A program made the position numbers and the translations under genes. Below are positions 1 to 8,242 of a DNA stretch of 64,000 nucleotides, in pieces. Position 1 is the stretch's first letter; the number at the start of each line of letters is the position of its first letter. Under the pieces are notes generated by a model. It worked only from the letters and a program-made list of their open reading frames with translations. It was not told the origin of the DNA and did no database searches. Source of the stretch: Mycobacterium genavense ATCC 51234. GTDB lineage: Bacteria > Actinomycetota > Actinomycetes > Mycobacteriales > Mycobacteriaceae. The stretch is taken from NCBI RefSeq assembly GCF_000526915.1, contig NZ_JAGZ01000010.1, forward strand, positions 108,201-172,200, in the 5' to 3' direction.

Positions 1-316
1 ATCAATCAGCCACTTGCGGTTAACCCCGGCCCCAGCTGTGGATAATTACCGGGCTTTTTCGGCACGCCATCGACAGGCCAGCAGGTAGCCGAGCGAATTG
101 GCCGCCGTTGCAACCCGATCGGATCCACGCCCTCGAAGCCGGCGCTCGCCTGCGGCCCGGCCGGGGTCTCGTCCCCACCGGACGACGTGAACCCGCAGTT
201 CACGGCGCTGCTGGCGGGGACATTTCTCAACCTCATCACGAGGGGTTATGATCGCCATCACTAAAAATGTTGTGACTCACCTCACTCGCGAGTGACCGAA
301 AGGTGAAAGGCGATTG
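1..316. other. Left-edge stretch without a convincing gene
   Basis: The only open frames here are short, GC-rich minus-strand frames with no ribosome binding site and no recognisable protein family. I see no hairpin, repeat or RNA gene. It precedes a small membrane-peptide gene and sodA. The real gene to the left, if any, lies outside the window. Confidence 0.4.
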
Positions 317-472
317 ATGGCAATGCACTCGTTCGGTCCGGGTTGCCCGGCCGCGTCGAACTCGTATTCCGGATCGCCTGCCTGGAGCCACAGTTACAGC
401 GTCGCGGCGCTGCGCGGCGGGCTGATCGCGTTCGCGTTGCTCGCGGTGCTCGCGCTCATCGTCTTGTCTTGA
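317..472 (+). CDS. Small single-pass membrane protein, unknown function
   Basis: This encodes a 51-residue peptide. The first half is Ser/Gly/Pro-rich and contains one Cys (position 10). The C-terminal 20 residues are a clean hydrophobic helix rich in Leu, Ala and Val that ends at the stop. A GAAAGG-type ribosome binding site lies just upstream of the ATG. It sits about 165 bp before sodA in the same orientation. I do not recognise a family. The single-helix design and plausible start make it more likely real than chance, but a 51-codon frame in high-GC DNA can occur by accident. Confidence 0.5.
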   Translation: MAMHSFGPGCPAASNSYSGSPAWSHSYSVAALRGGLIAFALLAVLALIVLS

Positions 473-636
473 TTCTTTTCTCTTGAAACCCGGCCGAGCG
501 GGTACTCCGGTTACCGGTCCCTAGGGGTCATCCTTGCGGCGCGTGCAGTCATGGAGCAGGGTTGATTACGCTGAGCCTGTCGCGTGGCGGACTCCGTGCG
601 AATGCGCGTTAAGACGATATCGAGGAAAGGAATGCC

Positions 637-1260
637 GTGGCTGAATACACCCTGCCCGATTTGGACTGGGACTACGCAGCGCTGGAACCACACATCTCCG
701 GTCAGATCAACGAGATCCACCACAGCAAGCACCATGCGACTTACGTCAAAGGCTTGAACGACGCGATTGCCAAACTCGAAGACGCTCGGGCCAATGACGA
801 CCACGCCGCGATCTTCCTGAACGAGAAGAACCTCGCGTTCCACTTGGGCGGCCACGTCAACCACTCGATCTGGTGGAAGAACCTGTCGCCGAACGGCGGG
901 GACAAGCCGACCGGGGACCTCGCCGCCGCGATCGACGAGCAGTTCGGATCGTTCGACAAGTTCCGCGCTCAGTTCAGCGCGGCTGCCAACGGCCTGCAGG
1001 GCTCGGGCTGGGCAGTGCTCGGCTATGACACCCTCGATGACCGGTTGCTGACCTTCCAGCTGTACGACCAGCAGGCCAACGTGCCGTTGGGCATCATCCC
1101 GCTGCTGCAGGTCGACATGTGGGAGCACGCCTTTTACCTGCAGTACAAGAACGTCAAGGCCGACTACGTCAAGGCGTTCTGGAATGTCGTCAACTGGGAA
1201 GACGTGCAGTCACGCTACGCGGCCGCGACGTCGAAGACTCAGGGCTTGATTTTCGGCTGA
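637..1260 (+). CDS. sodA: Superoxide dismutase SodA (Fe/Mn family)
   Basis: The enzyme dismutates superoxide to hydrogen peroxide and oxygen; mycobacteria export it without a classical signal peptide. The 207 residues match the family length. All four metal ligands are visible: His28, His76, Asp160 and His164 (in DMWEHAF). The start is GTG at 637, preceded by GAGGAAAGG. Position 145 is Gln (YDQQAN), whereas M. tuberculosis SodA has His there. That residue is known to influence Fe versus Mn preference, so this copy is predicted to prefer Mn. A GC-rich hairpin follows the stop. The downstream manganese riboswitch and transporter fit a Mn-linked context. Confidence 0.97.
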   Translation: MAEYTLPDLDWDYAALEPHISGQINEIHHSKHHATYVKGLNDAIAKLEDARANDDHAAIFLNEKNLAFHLGGHVNHSIWWKNLSPNGGDKPTGDLAAAIDEQFGSFDKFRAQFSAAANGLQGSGWAVLGYDTLDDRLLTFQLYDQQANVPLGIIPLLQVDMWEHAFYLQYKNVKADYVKAFWNVVNWEDVQSRYAAATSKTQGLIFG

Positions 1261-1277
1261 TTCAAACCGGTAGGGAC

Positions 1278-1312
1278 GGGCGTCACGCGGATCGCGTGGC
1301 GCCCTTGCCTTT
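1278..1312 (+). terminator. Probable intrinsic terminator after sodA
   Basis: An 11-bp stem (1278-1288 pairing with 1294-1304, one G-U wobble) begins 17 bp after the sodA stop. It is followed by a partly T-rich run rather than a pure T-tract, as is common in mycobacteria. Inferred from the fold only. Confidence 0.5.
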
Positions 1313-1447
1313 CCCCGGTTGCCGCGCTCGCCGGAAGGTCGGCGGCCGCGGCCGTGTCGAGTTGCACCGGGTCTAAACCGCAGGCATTCTTAATTATTCG
1401 AGCTACCAGCGTGGTTATATCGAATCAGGCGTCGCGCGGAGGTCGAG

Positions 1448-1980
1448 ATGGAACTGGTTCAGGCCAGCCGATAGGGGTTGCCCCCTTCCATGCTCGAGGT
1501 GCCCTGAAAGGGTTCGTGATCTCTGGCCGTTGGCCCGACTCGACCAAAGAATGGGCGCAATTGTTGATGGTGGCCGTGCGGGTCGCCTCATTGCCCGGAT
1601 TGCTTTCCACTACAACGGCATTCGGCGCCCGCGAAGAATTGCCCGACGAGCCCGAACCAGACACCGTCGGCCTGGTGCTGGCCGAGGGCACCGTGTTCGG
1701 TGAATCAGCAATCCAGCCAGGCTATTTCGCGGACCATCAACCGCCAGCATTGCTGATGCTGCATCCCCCGTCGGAGACCACGCCGTCGTTGCCGGAATGC
1801 ACGGGAGCGGCGTCGGGCTGCGTCCTGCTGCCGGGGTTGCCGTATCTGGGATTGGAGCACCGGGCAGCCTGGGTCGAAGCCGAGGCCGACAGCACCATCA
1901 CGTCGATGGTGAGCCGCGTCGGCGTCGACCCCATCAGCCATCCCGACACCGCGATTCTGGCCATGCTGCTTGCGGCATAA
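1448..1980 (+). pseudogene. Rv3847-like conserved protein, probably frameshifted near its start
   Basis: The body from about 1475 to the stop encodes a globular acidic protein (for example GRWPDSTKEWAQLL and EPDTVGLVLAEGTVFGESA) that I associate with the gene after sodA in M. tuberculosis. The only start with a strong ribosome binding site is ATG 1448 (GGAGG at 1438-1442). It is in a different frame from the body and meets TAG after eight codons. Restoring one base near 1470 would give a 177-residue protein, the length I recall for Rv3847. In-frame alternatives (GTG 1410, GTG about 1516) lack a good binding site. It may still be translated from one of these. Function unknown. Confidence 0.55.
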
Positions 1981-2087
1981 GGGATTTCAAACGTTTTAGT
2001 TCGACTACCGAGTCCACAGATACGGGTGTCCGAACTTTGCTGCCTGCTGGCGTGCTGTCGATTTGACCGCTAACCTGAGACCGTTAG

Positions 2088-2179
2088 CGAAGGGGAGTAG
2101 CCCCAAATCGTCGTGTCGACATACTGGCGAATAGACCGGCCGGCGAACCGATCCGGCAGATCGGTGGGCGAGACCTTCG
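2088..2179 (+). promoter_or_regulatory. Candidate manganese riboswitch (yybP-ykoY family)
   Basis: The sequence shows the family's hallmarks in order: AAGGGGAGTAG at 2090-2100, CGTCGTGTCGACATACT in the middle, and GGCGAGACCTT near the end. The closing P1 helix is perfect: CGAAGG (2088-2093) pairs with CCTTCG (2174-2179). It lies about 55 bp before the start of a UPF0016/GDT1 transporter, a classic downstream gene of this riboswitch. A second hairpin (2068-2074 with 2083-2089) overlaps the 5' strand of P1 by two bases and could compete with it. The riboswitch class senses Mn2+; the assignment here is by motif reading. Confidence 0.8.
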
Positions 2180-2234
2180 ACCGGTGTTCGATGACCGCAG
2201 CGGTTATCGACGACGCGTCGAAAGGTCACCCAAG

Positions 2235-2927
2235 ATGCTTGCCGCCACACTTTTGAGTCTCGGAGTGGTCTTTCTCGCCGAACTGGGCGACAGGTCTCCA
2301 CTCATCACGATGACCTACGCGTTGCGGTTCCGGTGGTGGGTGGTGCTGCCCGGGGTGACGATCGCCGCCCTTTTCGTGCACGGGATTTCGGTGGCGATCG
2401 GTCACCTCCTCGGCGCCACACTGCCGGCGCGGCCGATGGCCTTCGCCTCCGCGATCGCGTTCCTGATTTTCGCCGGGTGGGCATGGCGCGAAGGCACCGC
2501 CGACGAAGAGGTGTCGAACGCACCCCAGCCCCGCTTCGTATTACTGACCGTGGTGTCGTCGTTCGCACTCGCCGAACTGAGTGACAAGACGACCTTGGCG
2601 ACCGTGACACTGGCCAGCGATCGCGACTGGGCCGGCGTCTGGATCGGCAGCACCCTGGGCATGGTCTTGGCCGACGCGCTCGCGATCGGGGCCGGGATGC
2701 TGCTACACCGACGCCTGCCCCAGCAGCTGCTGCACCTGTTGGCCAGCATGCTGTTCCTCGAGTTCGGCCTGTGGATGCTGTTCGACGGCGCGCTCGGCTG
2801 GCGATCGGTGGCCATCGCTACCACCGTGGCGGTGGCACTGGCGGCCGTTTCCACGGCCACGGCGCAAACTCTGCGGCGACGCCGCAGCGACGCTTGTCTC
2901 GCCGGGAGGCCGCCGGAAACCGTCTAG
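2235..2927 (+). CDS. UPF0016/GDT1-family manganese (Ca2+/Mn2+) transporter
   Basis: This is a 230-residue membrane protein with about six to seven hydrophobic segments. It has the family's two duplicated E-x-G-D-(K/R)-(S/T)-like motifs: ELGDRSPL near residue 18 and ELSDKTTL near residue 116, the presumed cation-binding sites. Bacterial members (MneA, GDT1 group) export Mn2+ or move Ca2+/Mn2+ by antiport. I chose ATG 2235 because GAAAGG precedes it and because the riboswitch ends at 2179; an upstream GTG at 2184 lacks a binding site. The C-terminal tail is Arg-rich and cytoplasmic. Predicted to be induced by Mn2+ through the riboswitch. Confidence 0.85.
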   Translation: MLAATLLSLGVVFLAELGDRSPLITMTYALRFRWWVVLPGVTIAALFVHGISVAIGHLLGATLPARPMAFASAIAFLIFAGWAWREGTADEEVSNAPQPRFVLLTVVSSFALAELSDKTTLATVTLASDRDWAGVWIGSTLGMVLADALAIGAGMLLHRRLPQQLLHLLASMLFLEFGLWMLFDGALGWRSVAIATTVAVALAAVSTATAQTLRRRRSDACLAGRPPETV

Positions 2928-3382
2928 GATCCAGCGGCACCGAGTCGCGCCGGGCGACCTGGCCCGGCAGTCGCCCCCAGTGGTATCTCTGAGGGCGATT
3001 TGGTGCACCCTCACCCTCTAACAGAGGCCGAAATCGGACCGGACAGCAAAGTAGCCTTTCGATAGGTTTTTTCTAACAGCCCGTTGCGAGATATCCGCCC
3101 GACACCATCCGGCCAGACCCTGCGCTACCGCGGGGCGCCGCGCTGAAGCACTCGACTACCAGACTTGCTTTCTGCGGATAACCTGTGAGTTTTGTTCGCT
3201 TTATGGACACTGCCGTCATTTAGTTGGACGCTCGACACGTGTGGATGCAGCGAACGCCTGGGCCGCCATCAGCGAACCCACCCCCCTTTGCACCTGGTTG
3301 CGGACTCGAAGACTCGCTACCATGGTCAGCAAATACACTTAGGTAATAGTTTCACTTCTACAGCCCAGTGGAGGTCATATTG
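2928..3382. other. Long espR upstream region
   Basis: These 455 bp contain no credible gene; a 63-codon frame starting at 3192 has no family match or strong start. It is less GC-rich than its surroundings in places. It ends with a good ribosome binding site (GGAGG near 3370) for espR. In M. tuberculosis the espR leader is also long and is a target of several regulators, so this is probably a regulatory region. I can point to no specific operator. Confidence 0.5.
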
Positions 3383-3781
3383 ATGAGCACGACGTTTGCC
3401 GCCCGCCTGAACCGCTTGTTCGACACGGTGTATCCACCCGGACGCGGGCCGCACACCTCTGCGGAGGTGATCGCGGCACTCAAGGCGGAGGGCATCACGA
3501 TGTCGGCTCCCTACCTGTCGCAGCTACGCTCCGGCAATCGCACGAACCCGTCGTCGGCCACCATGGCCGCGCTGGCCAACTTCTTCCGCATCAAGGCGGC
3601 CTACTTCACCGACGACGAGTACTACGAAAAGCTCGACAAGGAGCTGACGTGGATGTCGACGATGCGCGATGACGGGGTACGCCGCATCGCCCTGCGCGCC
3701 GCCGGGCTGTCCCCGCAGGCGCAGCAGGACATCGTCGAGCACGTCGACGAACTGCGCCGCGCCGAACACCTCGACGCCTAG
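3383..3781 (+). CDS. espR: Nucleoid-associated regulator EspR
   Basis: This is a 132-residue DNA-binding protein with an N-terminal helix-turn-helix (about residues 30-60, ITMSAPYLSQLRSGNRTNPS) and a C-terminal helical dimerisation region. In M. tuberculosis EspR binds many loci, loops DNA and activates espACD, which supports ESX-1 secretion. ATG 3383 is preceded by GGAGG and gives the usual family length; an upstream GTG at 3368 would overlap that site. It appears intact although the ESX-1 locus in this window is deleted, consistent with a wider architectural role. Confidence 0.97.
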   Translation: MSTTFAARLNRLFDTVYPPGRGPHTSAEVIAALKAEGITMSAPYLSQLRSGNRTNPSSATMAALANFFRIKAAYFTDDEYYEKLDKELTWMSTMRDDGVRRIALRAAGLSPQAQQDIVEHVDELRRAEHLDA

Positions 3782-3896
3782 CCCGATCGCGGCCCGCCCT
3801 GTTGGGCTGCCGCCGGCGTGGTCCGATTAGGGTTGGCCTCACGGATCGTGTACACGCGACAGCGATAGTCCACAAGACACCGGGAGGCGGCCGGGA

Positions 3897-4553
3897 ATGG
3901 GCCTGTTTCGCAAGCGAAAGACTCGCGCCACACGCCGTGCCGAAGCCCGGGCGATCAAGGCTCGAGCCAAGTTGGAAGCCAAGCTCGCCGCCAAGAACCA
4001 GGCGCGCAGGTTCAAGGCCGAGTGCCGCGCCGCCGACAAGGCCCTCAAGGCGCAGATCAAGTCGCAGCGTGACAGTGACCGCGCGGCGTTGAAAGTCGCC
4101 GAGACCGAACTCAAAGCCGCGCGCGAGGGCAAGCTGTTGTCGCCGACGCGAATCCGGCGGGTGCTCACGGTGTCGCGACTGTTGGCACCGATCCTGACGC
4201 CGGTGATCTACCGCGCGGCGATGTCCGTCCGCGCGGTGATCGACCAGCGGCGCGCGGATCAACTCGGGATACCGCTGGCGCAGATCGGCCAATTCTCCGG
4301 ACATGGCGCGCAACTGTCGGCGCGCATCGCCGGCTCGGAGAAGTCATTGCGCATGGTGCAGGACAAGAAGCCCCAGGATGCCGAGACCAAGCAGTTCGTG
4401 GCCGCCATCTCCGAGCGGCTCACCGATTTGTCGGCCGCGGTGACCGCAGCGGAGAACATGCCGGCCGCGCGCCGGCGCGCGGCGCACTCGGCGATCTCGA
4501 CCCAGCTCGACGGCATCGAGGCAGATCTGATGGCTCGGCTCGGACTGACCTGA
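3897..4553 (+). CDS. Rv3850-like coiled-coil protein, unknown function
   Basis: A 218-residue protein. Residues 1-75 are very basic, rich in Lys, Arg and Ala, and have a coiled-coil pattern. A short hydrophobic or amphipathic part follows around residues 90-110 (SRLLAPILTPVIYRAAMS), then a helical C-terminus. It corresponds by position and appearance to M. tuberculosis Rv3850. No catalytic motif is visible. GGGAGG lies upstream of the ATG. It may associate with nucleic acid or membrane; this is inference from composition. Confidence 0.85.
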   Translation: MGLFRKRKTRATRRAEARAIKARAKLEAKLAAKNQARRFKAECRAADKALKAQIKSQRDSDRAALKVAETELKAAREGKLLSPTRIRRVLTVSRLLAPILTPVIYRAAMSVRAVIDQRRADQLGIPLAQIGQFSGHGAQLSARIAGSEKSLRMVQDKKPQDAETKQFVAAISERLTDLSAAVTAAENMPAARRRAAHSAISTQLDGIEADLMARLGLT

Positions 4554-4568
4554 AAGTAGTGTTCTGAC

Positions 4569-5234
4569 ATGCCATTCCGCGACAGGTGGATCTCGCGTGC
4601 CCTGGTTGTCGGTTCCGCGGCCGCCGCGCTGTACGCCGGCGCGGCCAGTGTCACGGCGGCGGCGCACGTCCACGCCAGCAGTGACAATGCGGCCCGCGGA
4701 GCGATGGCGATCGTCACTTTCCAGGTGCCCAACGAATCCGACAAGGGCGCCGCGACCACGGCACTGACCGTCACGCTTCCGAATGTCGCGTCCGCGCGCA
4801 CCGAAGCCATGCCCGGGTGGACGGCCAAGCTGGACCGCGACGCGGCATCGGGCACCGTGCGATCGGTGACGTGGACGGCCGCCCCGGGCGGCGGCATCGG
4901 CGCCGACCAGTTCGCGCTGTTCCGTATCTCGGTGAAGCTGCCCGACACCGATACCGTCAGCTTCCCCGCCACCCAGAGCTACGCGGACGGCACGGTCGTC
5001 AAGTGGGATCAGCAGCCGCTGCCGGGCGGCGGTGAACCCGAGCATCCGGCGCCCATGCTGACCCTCGGCGCCGGGCCGGCCGGCCCGCATGAGCACCACC
5101 ACCCGGGCACGTCCACCGACCACGGCGGCGCGGCGACGTCAGGGGACAACATCGCGCGCGTGCTCGGCGGGGCCGCCCTGGTGGTCGCCGCCCTCGGCAT
5201 AGCCCTGGTGCTGGTCCGCCGCCCCAGGATATGA
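4569..5234 (+). CDS. YcnI-like copper-associated exported protein
   Basis: A 221-residue protein. An N-terminal signal peptide ends near AAAHVHASSD, which leaves a His at or near the mature N-terminus, as in copper-binding YcnI (DUF1775) domains. The YcnI domain spans about residues 33-155. A His-rich linker (HEHHHPGTSTDH) and a C-terminal membrane helix (about 193-215) follow. YcnI proteins act with CopC/CopD-type proteins in periplasmic copper handling. The stop overlaps the next gene start (ATGA), so it is translationally coupled to the CopC-domain gene. Confidence 0.85.
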   Translation: MPFRDRWISRALVVGSAAAALYAGAASVTAAAHVHASSDNAARGAMAIVTFQVPNESDKGAATTALTVTLPNVASARTEAMPGWTAKLDRDAASGTVRSVTWTAAPGGGIGADQFALFRISVKLPDTDTVSFPATQSYADGTVVKWDQQPLPGGGEPEHPAPMLTLGAGPAGPHEHHHPGTSTDHGGAATSGDNIARVLGGAALVVAALGIALVLVRRPRI

Positions 5235-5743
5235 GGCGGCTGGTCGTCGTCGCCTGGGCGGGCCTGCTGCTGGCCGGCACGCTGTCCCTCGCCGCGCTGA
5301 CGGCGCCGGTCGCGGCGGCCCACGCCACCCGGGTGTCGGCCGAGCCCGCCGACGGTGCGGCACTCACGACCGGCCCGGACCGGGTCAGCGCGACCTTCAA
5401 CGAGCGATTGCAGACCACCTTCGCGACCATGACCGTCGTCGGACCGGACGGCAACGTCTGGTCCACCGGAGACACCACCGTGCAGGGCGCGATCGTCGGC
5501 GTCGCGGTGCGCCCACTGGGACCGGCGGGCAGCTACACGGTGAACTACCGGGTGACGTCCGCCGACGGCCATGTGGTGTCCGGGTCCTGGACGTTTCGGC
5601 TGACGGTGGCCGGTACCGGCACGCCGGGACCCGCCGCCGCTAGGAGCGACTCCGGCCACGACCTGCCCGTCTGGCCGTTTGTCGCGGCGGCCGCCGGGAT
5701 CGTCGGCGCGGCCCTGTTGTGGACCGTGCGCCGCAAGGCCTGA
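5231..5743 (+). CDS. CopC-domain copper-binding membrane-anchored protein
   Basis: A 170-residue protein with a signal peptide ending at VAAAHATRVSAEP, so the mature chain likely starts with the Cu(II)-binding His of CopC/YobA proteins. The CopC beta-sandwich (about 32-125) contains the conserved SADGHVVSGSW segment with a second His ligand. A C-terminal helix (about 148-167) and a basic tail anchor it outside the membrane. It overlaps the YcnI-like gene by 4 bp, forming a two-gene copper-handling operon. A separate CopD membrane channel is not seen here. Confidence 0.88.
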   Translation: MRRLVVVAWAGLLLAGTLSLAALTAPVAAAHATRVSAEPADGAALTTGPDRVSATFNERLQTTFATMTVVGPDGNVWSTGDTTVQGAIVGVAVRPLGPAGSYTVNYRVTSADGHVVSGSWTFRLTVAGTGTPGPAAARSDSGHDLPVWPFVAAAAGIVGAALLWTVRRKA

Positions 5744-5847
5744 TGCCCTGGTCGGCGGGGCCTGATCGCCCGGGCTGGCATGATGGGGTCCGAGTAACTT
5801 TTGGTGGCGCTAGCAATGCCGAGAGCAAGCTGCGAAGGAGCGGCCGC

Positions 5848-6219
5848 ATGGCAGACCCTCAAGACCAGCCCGACCGCGAGGCCAACGGCGCGGCGACGCC
5901 GCCGGCGAAGACGCCGCCCGCCAAGGCCGCCCAAAAAGCACCCGCCAAAAAAGCACCGGCCAAGAAAGCACCCGCGAAGGCGCCGGCCGGCAGCCCCGCG
6001 CCCACGCCACCAAAACCGCCACAGCCGCCCAATGGCGAAATCGCCGCTGCCGCCAAAGATGCCGCGGCGCAGGCGAAGTCTACCGTGGACGGCGCCAACA
6101 ACCCGGTCTCCGCGAACATACCGCAGTCGGCGCCAGCCCAGTCGTATGTGCCAGTGGTGGTCGCTGTCGCGCTGAGCCTGCTCGCGATCCTGCTCATCCG
6201 TCAGCTGCGGCGCCGCTGA
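5848..6219 (+). CDS. hns: H-NS-like, membrane-anchored Lys/Ala/Pro-rich protein (Rv3852-like)
   Basis: A 123-residue protein with a histone-H1-like run of PAKK/APAK repeats at about 20-45, the conserved block IAAAAKDAAAQAKSTV, and a C-terminal hydrophobic helix ending in RQLRRR. This matches M. tuberculosis Rv3852, described as an H-NS-like nucleoid protein with a membrane anchor. The ATG has AAGGAG upstream. Its stop overlaps the rraA start by one base (TGATG). DNA binding is inferred from the basic repeats and family; the helix would tether it to the inner membrane. Confidence 0.88.
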   Translation: MADPQDQPDREANGAATPPAKTPPAKAAQKAPAKKAPAKKAPAKAPAGSPAPTPPKPPQPPNGEIAAAAKDAAAQAKSTVDGANNPVSANIPQSAPAQSYVPVVVAVALSLLAILLIRQLRRR

Positions 6220-6692
6220 TGAGCGTGTCGTTTGAGGCGACGGCCGACCTGGTCGATCGCATCGGGCCCGACGTCCGCAGCTGTGACCTTCAGTTCCGCC
6301 AGTTCGGCGGCCGTTCCGAATTCGCCGGGCCGATCAGCACCGTGCGCTGCTTCCAGGACAACGCCCTGCTGAAATCCGTTCTGTCACAACCGGGTGAGGG
6401 CGGGGTGCTGGTAGTCGACGGCGCAGGTTCGCTGCACACCGCCCTGGTCGGGGACCTCATCGCCGAACTCGGCCGGTCCAACGGCTGGACGGGATTGATC
6501 ATCAACGGCGCGGTGCGCGACGCCGCGGCATTGCGCGACATCGACATCGGCATCAAGGCGCTGGGCACCAATCCCCGCAAGAGCGGCAAGAGTGGCGTCG
6601 GCGAGCGCGACGTCGAGGTCAGCCTCGGTGGGGTGACGTTCGTGCCCGGCGAGATCGCCTACAGCGACGACGACGGCATCGTCGTGGTCTAG
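6219..6692 (+). CDS. rraA: RraA-like protein (regulator of RNase E / aldolase fold; formerly menG)
   Basis: A 157-residue protein with typical RraA features: VLVVDGAGSLHTALVGD, the INGAVRDAAAL loop and the C-terminal EIAYSDDDGIVVV. E. coli RraA binds RNase E and inhibits mRNA turnover; other members have 4-hydroxy-4-methyl-2-oxoglutarate aldolase-type activity. The old menaquinone-methyltransferase label is not supported by the fold. Its start overlaps the stop of the H-NS-like gene. Confidence 0.93.
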   Translation: MSVSFEATADLVDRIGPDVRSCDLQFRQFGGRSEFAGPISTVRCFQDNALLKSVLSQPGEGGVLVVDGAGSLHTALVGDLIAELGRSNGWTGLIINGAVRDAAALRDIDIGIKALGTNPRKSGKSGVGERDVEVSLGGVTFVPGEIAYSDDDGIVVV

Positions 6693-6695
6693 ACG

Positions 6696-8165
6696 CTAAA
6701 CCGATACTGGCACACGCTTTTTCGTGAAGCGCAGGCCCTCGTCGTTGACCTTGCCGCGACGGATCGTGCGCATGTCGAACAAATAGTTCTGCTTGAGCCG
6801 CCACGGCGCGCGTGATCCCGACTTGGGCAGCAGGTGCACCGACCGCTGGAAGTAGCCCGGGCTGAAGTCCATGAACGGCAGTTCCTTGACGTCCTTGCCG
6901 GGCTGCTGCGGCTCGACGTTGTCAAAGCCGTTGGCGTCCATGTAGTTCAGCAGGCGGCACACGAATTCGGAGACCAGGTCGGCCTTCAGCGTCCAGGATG
7001 CGTTGGTGTAACCGAAGGTGATGGCGAAGTTCGGCACGCCGGAGAACATCAGGCCCTTGTATGTCATCAACGACGTGAGGTCGAAAGGCTGGCCGTTGCG
7101 GGTGGGCTGCACGCCGCCCAGCAACTGCATGTTCAAACCCGTTGCGGTGACGATGATGTCGGCCTGCAGCTCCTCGCCGGAGCTCAGGTTGATCCCGGTC
7201 TTGGTGAACCGGTCGATGGTGTCGGTGACCACGTCGGCCTTGCCGTGCCGGATGGCCCGGAAGAAGTCCCCGTCGGGGGCCAGGCACAGCCGCTGGTCCC
7301 ACACGTTGTAGCTCGGCCCGAAGTGCTTCTCGACGTCGTAGCCTTCCGGCAGGCGCCGCTGCGCCATCGTCATCAGCAGGTTGCGCATGTAGGCGGGCCG
7401 CTTACGGGCCAGCTGGTACTGAAAAGTGCTGAAAAGGATGGCTTTCCAGCGATTCGCCAGGTGGGCCAGGCGGTCCGGCAGCAGCCGGTTGGCCCGCACC
7501 GCGAACGGGTCGACACCGGGTAGTGAGCCGATGTAGGTCGGTGAGCGCTGCAGCATCGTCACGTGGCCGGAGCCGGAATTCACCAGCGCGGGGATCAGCG
7601 TGATCGCCGTCGCACCCGACCCGATCACGACGATCTTCTTGCCCGCATAGTCGAGGTCTTCCGGCCAGTGTTGCGGATGGACGATGGTGCCCTCGAAGTC
7701 CTCGGAGCCGGGGAAGGTCGGCGAATAGCCCTCGTCGTAGTTGTAGTAACCGGTACAGGCCAACAAGAACGAACAGGTGATCTCACGCTGTTGGCCGTCG
7801 CTCTCGACGGTCAGGGTCCAGTGGTTGTGGGCGTCGGACCAATCGGCGGCCACGACGCGCTGACGGTAGCGGATGTGCTGCTCGATGCCGTTCTCGACCG
7901 CGGCTTCCTTGATGTAGGTCTTGATGTCGGCGCCGTCGGCGATCGACTTCGCCGAGCGCCACGGCTTGAACCGGAACCCGAGGGTGAACATGTCCGAGTC
8001 GGACCGGATGCCCGGGTATTTGAACAGGTCCCAGGTGCCGCCGAGGTCGTCGCGACGCTCCAGGATGGCGTAGCTCTTGGTCGGGCAGCGGTCCTGCAGA
8101 TGCCAGGCCGCGCTCACGCCGGAGATGCCTGCGCCCACGATGATGACGTCCAGGTGCTCAGTCAT
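6696..8165 (-). CDS. ethA: Baeyer-Villiger FAD monooxygenase EthA
   Basis: A 489-residue flavoprotein, the same length as M. tuberculosis EthA. Visible motifs are the FAD-binding GAGISG near residue 11, the Baeyer-Villiger fingerprint FEGTIVHPQHW near residue 155, and the NADPH-binding GSGATA near residue 183. EthA oxidises ketones and activates the prodrug ethionamide. It is divergent from ethR across a 77-bp operator region. No interruption is seen, so the prodrug-activating route should be present. Confidence 0.97.
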   Translation of the reverse strand: MTEHLDVIIVGAGISGVSAAWHLQDRCPTKSYAILERRDDLGGTWDLFKYPGIRSDSDMFTLGFRFKPWRSAKSIADGADIKTYIKEAAVENGIEQHIRYRQRVVAADWSDAHNHWTLTVESDGQQREITCSFLLACTGYYNYDEGYSPTFPGSEDFEGTIVHPQHWPEDLDYAGKKIVVIGSGATAITLIPALVNSGSGHVTMLQRSPTYIGSLPGVDPFAVRANRLLPDRLAHLANRWKAILFSTFQYQLARKRPAYMRNLLMTMAQRRLPEGYDVEKHFGPSYNVWDQRLCLAPDGDFFRAIRHGKADVVTDTIDRFTKTGINLSSGEELQADIIVTATGLNMQLLGGVQPTRNGQPFDLTSLMTYKGLMFSGVPNFAITFGYTNASWTLKADLVSEFVCRLLNYMDANGFDNVEPQQPGKDVKELPFMDFSPGYFQRSVHLLPKSGSRAPWRLKQNYLFDMRTIRRGKVNDEGLRFTKKRVPVSV

Positions 8166-8242
8166 GTGACCCAGGCTATCAATGCTATGTCGAGGTAGTC
8201 AACATACTGTCGAAACCATCGACTGTGTGTAAAGTAGCGGGT
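8166..8242. promoter_or_regulatory. Divergent ethA-ethR promoter/operator
   Basis: This 77-bp gap separates the two divergent starts and contains repeated TGTCGA/TCGACA-type elements (for example TATGTCGAGG and ATACTGTCGAAACC). In M. tuberculosis EthR binds cooperatively to an intergenic operator of about 55 bp and represses ethA. Operator function is inferred from position and symmetry. Confidence 0.7.

Noticed and set aside
5900..6000. Repeat array in the H-NS-like gene
   Set aside because: The PAKK/APAK repeats are coding, lie in the family's normal basic region and are not a CRISPR or satellite array.
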